9,821 nucleotides of DNA. Source: Microcaldota archaeon. GTDB lineage: Archaea; Micrarchaeota; Micrarchaeia; Micrarchaeales; Micrarchaeaceae. The notes beneath the pieces are model-generated. The model was not told the origin of the DNA. It saw only the letters and a program-made list of their open reading frames with translations, and made no database searches. Below are positions 5,724 to 9,821 of the stretch, piece by piece; positions within the stretch are counted from its first letter, which is position 1; each line of letters starts with the position of its first letter. The position numbers and the translations under genes are program-made. The stretch lies in NCBI GenBank assembly GCA_021791775.1, contig JAJYVY010000026.1, positions 1 to 9,821 of the forward strand, read 5' to 3'.

Positions 5724-6422
5724 GTGTATCCAAACATACAAGCATATGATAGAGGAGTGATGTTCTCTCCTGACGGCAAGCTTTTTCAGGTAGAATATGC
5801 CAGGGAGGCGGTAAAAAGGGGTGCGACATCTATCGGCGTAGCTACAACTGAGGGTGTTGTATTTGTTGCGCACAAGAATATAACCGCCCCGCTCACAGTA
5901 CCGTCAAGCATACAGAAGATATTCCGTGTCGACTCTTTCATAGGAGCGACATACAGCGGCATAGTCGCCGATGCTCTCCACCTTGTAAACGTAATGCGCG
6001 CTAGGACGCAGACACACAGGATGGTCTACAACGAGACCGAGTCTGTCGAGACAATCGCCAGAGAGATATCGGAAGAGTTGCTTATGGCTACGCAATACGG
6101 AGGCATACGCCCTTATGGGCTGTCCGTCCTTGTAGGAGGGATAGACAAGGAGCCGCGCCTATTCGAAATAGACCCTGCGGCAACAATCGCTGGTTTCAAG
6201 GCAGATGCGATAGGGGCTGGAAAGAATGTTGCTGATGAATCTCTCGAGAAAGAGTACAAGGATGATATGCAACTCGACGATGCGATTTCTATGTGCGTTA
6301 GGATAATCAAAAAGATAAGCGAAAAGCGCGCAATAGATGAAAACAATCTTGATATAGCAACAATAACAAAGGCTGATGGATTTTCTTTGATGCCTATCAA
6401 AAAGGTTGCTGACTTCATTTGA
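5724..6422 (+). CDS. psmA: 20S proteasome subunit alpha
   Basis: The 232-residue product is a full-length archaeal proteasome alpha subunit. The N-terminal signature YDRGVMFSPDGKLFQVEYA follows the gate residues Y8-D9-R10. The QVEYAREAVKRG helix leads into the Ntn-fold core, and IQKI (K65) with TYSG (G79) form the pocket that takes HbYX tails of the PAN/Cdc48 ATPases. Seven copies make each outer ring, gating entry to the beta-subunit chamber. It lacks the processed N-terminal threonine of beta subunits, as expected. The start is GTG with GGTG upstream. It heads the exosome superoperon, an arrangement conserved in many Archaea that links protein and RNA decay. The beta subunit is not in the window. 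Confidence 0.97.
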   Translation: MYPNIQAYDRGVMFSPDGKLFQVEYAREAVKRGATSIGVATTEGVVFVAHKNITAPLTVPSSIQKIFRVDSFIGATYSGIVADALHLVNVMRARTQTHRMVYNETESVETIAREISEELLMATQYGGIRPYGLSVLVGGIDKEPRLFEIDPAATIAGFKADAIGAGKNVADESLEKEYKDDMQLDDAISMCVRIIKKISEKRAIDENNLDIATITKADGFSLMPIKKVADFI

Positions 6423-6447
6423 TATGGATTAGTGTTTGTGATGATTT

Positions 6448-7140
6448 ATGGCTTCTTCTAAGATGGTGATAGCCAAATATGAACGGGGAGGCTTGACATT
6501 CGAAATACTTGTAAACTCGGATCTTGCATTCGACTATGTGAACGGCAAGGGAACCGATCCTCTTAAGGTGGTCGAGGCTGAAGAGATATTCAAGGATGCG
6601 CGAAAAGGAGAGCGGCAAAGCCCGGAGAAGATCCAGAAAGTTTTCGGCACAACCGACCTCGGCAAAGTGATAGATACAATACTCAAGCATGGCAACGTTC
6701 CGATAACCACAGAACAGAGGAACAAATTTATTGAGGAGAAGAGGAAGCAGATAATAGCCATAATAGCGAAGAATTCGATAGACCCTAGAACAAAAGCGCC
6801 AAACCCTCCATTAAGAATCGAGAATGCGATGAGGGAGGCGAAAATCAGCATCGACCCCTTCAAAAGTGCGAACGAACAGATTGATGATGTGGTAAAGAAG
6901 ATCAATGCGCTGATACCGATTAAATTCGCAGTAGCTAAGATAGAGGTAACAATACCGGCTGATGCTGCGAACGGATGCTATGGCATATTAAAACAGTATG
7001 GATTGAAGTCGGAGAAATGGCTGCAGGACGGCAGCCTTAATGCTGTAGTGGAATTCCCTGCAGGAATGCAGGGTGAGTTCTTCGATAGGATAAACAAGGC
7101 GACGCAAGGAAGGGTCGAAACGAAACTTATAGAAAACTGA
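6448..7140 (+). CDS. sbds: Ribosome maturation protein SBDS (Sdo1 homologue)
   Basis: This 230-residue protein has the three-domain SBDS layout: an N-terminal FYSH domain (about 1-90, with KYERGGLTFEILVN and VEAEEIFKDARKG), a helical middle domain (about 92-165) holding the family hallmark IDPRTKAPNPPLRIENAM (111-128), and a C-terminal ferredoxin-like domain (about 165-230). In eukaryotes SBDS with EFL1 evicts eIF6 from the 60S subunit; in Archaea it is taken to act in large-subunit maturation. The length matches archaeal orthologues. ATG 6448 follows GTGAT (6438-6442) with 5 bases between. It begins 25 bases after psmA, and rrp4 follows after 4 bases, the usual psmA-SBDS-rrp4 order. Confidence 0.96.
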   Translation: MASSKMVIAKYERGGLTFEILVNSDLAFDYVNGKGTDPLKVVEAEEIFKDARKGERQSPEKIQKVFGTTDLGKVIDTILKHGNVPITTEQRNKFIEEKRKQIIAIIAKNSIDPRTKAPNPPLRIENAMREAKISIDPFKSANEQIDDVVKKINALIPIKFAVAKIEVTIPADAANGCYGILKQYGLKSEKWLQDGSLNAVVEFPAGMQGEFFDRINKATQGRVETKLIEN

Positions 7141-7144
7141 TTGA

Positions 7145-7753
7145 ATGAAAAACATGGTATTCCCGGGAGACATGGTATCCAATGCGCCGATAAGGAACGC
7201 GTATGTGTATGTAGAGGATGGTAAGAGCTATGCCATGACAATTGGCACCTATGACGCCGCTTCTGGGCAGTTCGTTCCTTTGGAAGGGAATTGGACCCCA
7301 AGAATTGAAGATACAGTAATAGGTATTATTTCATCGGAAAGGAACAATGTATATGAGGTTGACTTGAATTTCCATGGCAGGGCCCTGATAATCGGGGGAA
7401 AATTTGAAAAATTCTCCTTCAAGGTAGGCGATGTTGTAGAAGCAACAATAAAGGACATAGAAGACAGAAGGACCATAATCCTCGTATATCCCAGGCTGCT
7501 GAGCGGGGGTTTGATACTTCTGGTAAAGCCGTCTAAAATACCCAGAGTCATAGGAAAGGATAACACCATGGTGAAGCAGATAGCGGATAGCACAAAATCT
7601 ACGATTGCAGTAGGCAGGAACGGCATGGTATGGCTAAATGGCGGTGATGCTGGGTTGGCTGCCGCTGCCATACAGAGGATAGAAAACGAGGCGCACGTAC
7701 CCGGACTCACAGAACGCATAAAGAATATGGTAGAAAAAACAGAAAAAAGGTAA
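7145..7753 (+). CDS. rrp4: Exosome RNA-binding cap subunit Rrp4
   Basis: The 202-residue product has the three Rrp4 parts: an N-terminal domain (about 4-50, starting VFPGDMV), an S1 domain (about 52-117, with FSFKVGDVVEATIKDI), and a KH-type domain (about 122-182) ending with the typical GRNGMVWLNG. It sits on the Rrp41-Rrp42 hexamer and guides RNA 3' ends into the channel. The KH loop reads IPRVIGKDNTM, so the family's usual second glycine of GxxG is asparagine. The start ATG 7145 comes 4 bases after the SBDS stop and has only a poor ribosome binding site, so it probably depends on coupling to SBDS translation; ATG 7154 is an alternative. The partner cap protein Csl4 and DnaG are not encoded here. 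Confidence 0.95.
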   Translation: MKNMVFPGDMVSNAPIRNAYVYVEDGKSYAMTIGTYDAASGQFVPLEGNWTPRIEDTVIGIISSERNNVYEVDLNFHGRALIIGGKFEKFSFKVGDVVEATIKDIEDRRTIILVYPRLLSGGLILLVKPSKIPRVIGKDNTMVKQIADSTKSTIAVGRNGMVWLNGGDAGLAAAAIQRIENEAHVPGLTERIKNMVEKTEKR

Positions 7754-7757
7754 GCGT

Positions 7758-8504
7758 ATGGCTTCAAAAGCAAACAAACCAGAATTGATAGTAAACGGAA
7801 AAAGATTGGACGGAAGAGGGTTCAGAGAACTACGGCCTATTAAGATAGAGGCCGGCATCTTAAAGAATGCCGATGGGTCGGCATATCTTGAATGGGGCAA
7901 CAACAAAGTGCTGGCTGCGGTGTATGGGCCTGTGGAAGCCCAGCCAAAGCACATGGCTGATCCTACAAAGGCGATAATAAAGTGCAGGTATTCCATGGCA
8001 CCGTTTTCGTCTCTGTCTGAGCATGGTCGAAGCGGGCCGAATAGGAGAGCCATAGAGATATCCAAAGTAACAAAAGAGGTGTTCGAGAACGTTGTAATGC
8101 TAAATGAGTTTCCTGGAAGCCAGATCAACATCTTCATAGAGATTTTGCAGAGCGATGGAGGGACCAGGGCTGCCGGGATAACCGCTGCGGCAGTGGCTCT
8201 CGCAAGCGCCGGGCTCCATATGAAAGACCTAGTCTATGCGGTGTCGGTAGGAAAGATTGGAAAGGAGCTCGTGCTTGATCTGGATATGATAGAAGACAAC
8301 TACTCTGATTCGGATATGCCGATGGCAATATCGCCAAGGAATGGCGGTCTGCTTCTTCTGCAGATGGATGGAGAGTACACTAAAGAAGAGCTGGCTGAGG
8401 CAATCAAAATCGCGGCTGAGGCAGGCAAGACGATAAGCAAGGTGCAGAAGGATGCCCTCCGCTCTGTATACGAAAAGGTAGAAGAGAGATATAATGGTGA
8501 ATGA
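7758..8504 (+). CDS. rrp41: Exosome catalytic subunit Rrp41
   Basis: This 248-residue RNase PH-fold protein is the active subunit of the archaeal exosome. Expected functional residues are present: the RNA-binding pair R96-R97 in GRSGPNRRAIEIS, the phosphate-binding loop QSDGGTRAAGI (S132, G134-R137), and the catalytic acidic cluster DMIEDNYSDSDMPMA, where D180 and D186 fit the catalytic aspartates of known Rrp41 proteins. It degrades RNA 3' to 5' with inorganic phosphate, releasing NDPs, and can run in reverse to add tails. The start ATG 7758 follows AAGGT (7747-7751), which overlaps the rrp4 stop, so translation is coupled. Length is usual for the family. Confidence 0.97.
   Translation: MASKANKPELIVNGKRLDGRGFRELRPIKIEAGILKNADGSAYLEWGNNKVLAAVYGPVEAQPKHMADPTKAIIKCRYSMAPFSSLSEHGRSGPNRRAIEISKVTKEVFENVVMLNEFPGSQINIFIEILQSDGGTRAAGITAAAVALASAGLHMKDLVYAVSVGKIGKELVLDLDMIEDNYSDSDMPMAISPRNGGLLLLQMDGEYTKEELAEAIKIAAEAGKTISKVQKDALRSVYEKVEERYNGE
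8496..8500 (+). promoter_or_regulatory. Ribosome binding site deciding the rrp42 start
   Basis: GGTGA lies 5 bases before ATG 8506 and inside the end of rrp41. It favours ATG 8506 over the in-frame ATG 8494, whose upstream sequence (AGAGAG) is a weaker site. The rrp41 stop (8502-8504) falls between this site and the start. Confidence 0.6.
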
Positions 8505-8505
8505 T

Positions 8506-9288
8506 ATGGAAGCAATGGACATGATAAAAACCGCGTACATCAGAGGCCTATTGGCAAAGGGCACTAGAGAGGACGGAAGAGCAAAGGGCGACTTCAGGAG
8601 TATAAAGATCTCTGCCGGGATACTCCAGAACGCCGAAGGCTCTGCGCAGGTAGACTTGGGCGCTACGAGGGTTCTCGCCGGGGTCAAACTCGACCTGGGG
8701 GAGCCGATGGAAGATACACCGAACGAAGGTGCAGTGGCTATGTCCGCAGACCTTCTACCTCTAGCATCTGCAGATTTCGAGATGGGCCCGCCTAGCCCTG
8801 ATGCAATAGAACTTGCGCGAGTTGTCGATAGAGGAATACGCGCAGGCAGGTGCGTTAATACGGAAAGCCTCTTCATAGAGGAGGGGAAGGTATGGAATAT
8901 CTATGTAGATATCTACGTGCTCAATTATGATGGAAATCTATTCGATGCTAGTGAAATTGCGGCTATGAGCGCGCTCTTGAATACCAAGGTGCCTGAATAC
9001 GAAAATGGCAAAGTTATAAGAGAGAAAAGGATAAAAGCGCTTAAGGTTGATAATATGGTGACATCCGTAACATGCGCGAAAATAGATGGAGGCATAGTTT
9101 TTGACCCGACCGGCAACGAGGAGACTGCTGCGCAGGCGAGGCTTACTGTCGCAACAGATGGCCAATACATAAGGGCGATGCAGAAGGGGTTGGGAGGAAG
9201 CTTCACTCAGCAAGAGGTTTTGGATGTTGCAAATGGAGCATTTGAGAGGCACGGCATGCTAAAAAACGCAATAGAAAGTTCAATGTGA
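8506..9288 (+). CDS. rrp42: Exosome non-catalytic ring subunit Rrp42
   Basis: The 260-residue protein is the second RNase PH-fold subunit. It alternates with Rrp41 in the hexameric ring. Family features include REDGRAKGDFRSI (21-33), ILQNAEGSAQVDLGATRVLAGV, LARVVDRGIR (103-112) and the C-terminal DPTGNEE (200-206) followed by a long helix-rich end. The region equivalent to the Rrp41 catalytic cluster lacks the aspartate pair, as in other Rrp42 proteins, so it contributes RNA contacts and structure rather than catalysis. ATG 8506 is chosen for the GGTGA site; starting at ATG 8494 would add MVND and overlap rrp41 by 11 bases. Its stop codon is embedded in the next gene's ribosome binding site. 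Confidence 0.96.
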   Translation: MEAMDMIKTAYIRGLLAKGTREDGRAKGDFRSIKISAGILQNAEGSAQVDLGATRVLAGVKLDLGEPMEDTPNEGAVAMSADLLPLASADFEMGPPSPDAIELARVVDRGIRAGRCVNTESLFIEEGKVWNIYVDIYVLNYDGNLFDASEIAAMSALLNTKVPEYENGKVIREKRIKALKVDNMVTSVTCAKIDGGIVFDPTGNEETAAQARLTVATDGQYIRAMQKGLGGSFTQQEVLDVANGAFERHGMLKNAIESSM

Positions 9289-9289
9289 T
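9285..9289 (+). promoter_or_regulatory. Ribosome binding site of rpl37Ae overlapping the rrp42 stop
   Basis: GTGAT at 9285-9289 contains the rrp42 stop TGA (9286-9288) and lies 4 bases before ATG 9294. A ribosome ending on rrp42 is therefore placed on the rpl37Ae initiation site. In-frame GTG 9285 and ATG 9288 are less likely starts because they fall within this site. Confidence 0.6.
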
Positions 9290-9293
9290 GGAA

Positions 9294-9536
9294 ATGGCAA
9301 GCTCAAACATAAGATATGGGGCTAGGATACGAAAGAGGGCCAGAGCGGTCAAGTCGAGCAAGATTTCATTGTACAAATGTGAGATGTGCGGCAGGATGAG
9401 CGTTAAAAGGATAAGCACAAGCATATGGAAATGCAGGCACTGCGGCGCAACTTACGCCGGAGGGGCGTATACTATGACTACAGCTGCAGGCGAGGCGGCA
9501 AGGCGCCTAGTCGAGGATTATGCCTCGAGAACGTGA
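9294..9536 (+). CDS. rpl37ae: Large-subunit ribosomal protein eL43 (L37Ae)
   Basis: An 80-residue basic protein with a zinc ribbon, C29-x2-C32 and C47-x2-C50, in the arrangement of L37Ae: YGARIRKRARAV before the first knuckle, YKCEMCGRMSVKR, IWKCRHCGATYAGGAY, and the closing helix AAGEAARRLVED. It is a component of the large ribosomal subunit and a usual downstream member of the archaeal exosome superoperon. It is slightly shorter at the N-terminus than many orthologues (about 85-90). ATG 9294 is chosen because GTGAT precedes it by 4 bases; GTG 9285 would give three more residues. Confidence 0.94.
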   Translation: MASSNIRYGARIRKRARAVKSSKISLYKCEMCGRMSVKRISTSIWKCRHCGATYAGGAYTMTTAAGEAARRLVEDYASRT

Positions 9537-9537
9537 T
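9533..9537 (+). promoter_or_regulatory. Ribosome binding site overlapping the rpl37Ae stop
   Basis: GTGAT at 9533-9537 contains the rpl37Ae stop TGA (9534-9536) and lies 4 bases before ATG 9542, the same layout as at the rrp42/rpl37Ae junction. Confidence 0.55.
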
Positions 9538-9541
9538 TCGA

Positions 9542-9821
9542 ATGGTAAAAGTGGTGTATCAACCGATTGTGACTTTGGTGGTCCATGATGTTGCAAAGGT
9601 ACCTCTCGATGACCTTATCAGGGAACGAATTACTCCTGGAGCCACACTGCCTCTGTATTGGTGCAATGGTGTGCTGTTCAGCTTCGCATCACCACCCATG
9701 GTTGATGAGATGGTGAAGGACTATGTGGACGGCAAGATTCATTGGATGGAAGTCCATTATGTCGAAATGAAGCAGTATAAGCCAGTTATAGAGTTGAATG
9801 ACGAGCATTACAACAGCGTGA
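9542..9821 (+). CDS. Unrecognised protein at the end of the exosome operon, cut by the window edge
   Basis: From ATG 9542 the frame stays open for 93 codons to the window edge with no stop, so the C-terminus is missing. I do not recognise the family. The visible part looks like a compact alpha/beta domain: a strand YQPIVTLVVHD (6-16), PLDDLIRERI, then LPLYWCNGVLFSFAS (36-50), a helix around MVDEMVKDYVDG, and WMEVHYVEMKQYKPVIEL. One cysteine only, so no zinc ribbon. It is not the small RNA polymerase subunit P (zinc ribbon) or prefoldin beta often found after rpl37Ae. Its GTGAT site overlaps the rpl37Ae stop and it starts 5 bases later, so it is a translated member of the operon. That position suggests, but does not prove, a role in RNA or ribosome metabolism. 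Confidence 0.8.
   Translation, partial: MVKVVYQPIVTLVVHDVAKVPLDDLIRERITPGATLPLYWCNGVLFSFASPPMVDEMVKDYVDGKIHWMEVHYVEMKQYKPVIELNDEHYNSV

Noticed and set aside
6431..6447. GTGATGAT before SBDS resembles a C box (RUGAUGA) of a C/D guide RNA
   Set aside because: No D box (CUGA) or C'/D' pair at a proper distance; it is explained as the SBDS ribosome binding site.
8229..8876. A 215-codon open frame on the minus strand opposite rrp41/rrp42
   Set aside because: Fully covered by strongly conserved exosome genes; no motif and no promoter on the minus strand.
1..9821. CRISPR arrays, insertion sequences, tRNAs or attachment sites
   Set aside because: No regularly spaced repeats, transposase motifs, terminal inverted repeats or tRNA cloverleaf were seen on either strand.

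Overview
The window is archaeal and chromosomal. Evidence: orthologues found only in Archaea or in Archaea and eukaryotes (aIF2-beta, aIF1A, Orc1/Cdc6, Rnp2, Rnp3, proteasome alpha, SBDS, Rrp4/41/42, eL43), archaeal TATA boxes (TTTATAAA-like) about 25 bases before leaderless or short-leader genes, GTGAT/GGTGA-type ribosome binding sites, and an SRP RNA with an archaeal-style Alu domain. Base composition is intermediate (roughly mid-40s % GC by eye), with many ATA and AGG/AGA codons. Short intergenic spaces, several compact proteins and a small SRP RNA would fit a streamlined lineage such as a Micrarchaeota/ARMAN-type DPANN archaeon. That lineage is only an inference.

Layout. The left edge (1-710, minus strand) holds the N-terminal 236 residues of an HD-domain phosphohydrolase. 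Behind it on the same strand is an SRP (7S) RNA gene at about 986-762, with its own TATA box. This RNA accounts for nearly all of the 711-1110 stretch that lacks a protein gene. From 1111 every gene is on the plus strand: an unrecognised 172-residue protein with its own promoter; aIF2-beta and aIF1A as a two-gene unit; Orc1/Cdc6 followed closely by two RNase P proteins (Rnp3 and Rnp2, overlapping by 8 bases); a separately promoted gene fusing a purine-type phosphoribosyltransferase to a nucleoside 2-deoxyribosyltransferase; and the archaeal exosome superoperon psmA-SBDS-rrp4-rrp41-rrp42-rpl37Ae. The superoperon continues into an unrecognised gene cut by the right edge.

How the genes work together. 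Apart from the HD protein, the unknown genes and the salvage fusion, the content is core information processing: membrane targeting (SRP RNA), translation initiation (aIF2-beta, aIF1A), replication licensing (Cdc6), tRNA 5' maturation (Rnp2, Rnp3), 60S-type ribosome maturation (SBDS, eL43), RNA decay (Rrp4 cap with Rrp41/Rrp42 ring) and protein decay (20S alpha subunit). Within the superoperon gaps are 1-25 bases, and several stop codons lie inside or against the next gene's ribosome binding site, indicating translational coupling.

I found no clearly novel multi-gene system. The best second-look items are the phosphoribosyltransferase-deoxyribosyltransferase fusion, the compact SRP RNA lacking the usual UGUAA Alu linker, the unidentified gene at the end of the exosome operon, and the orphan gene at 1111 with an inverted repeat at its predicted transcription start.
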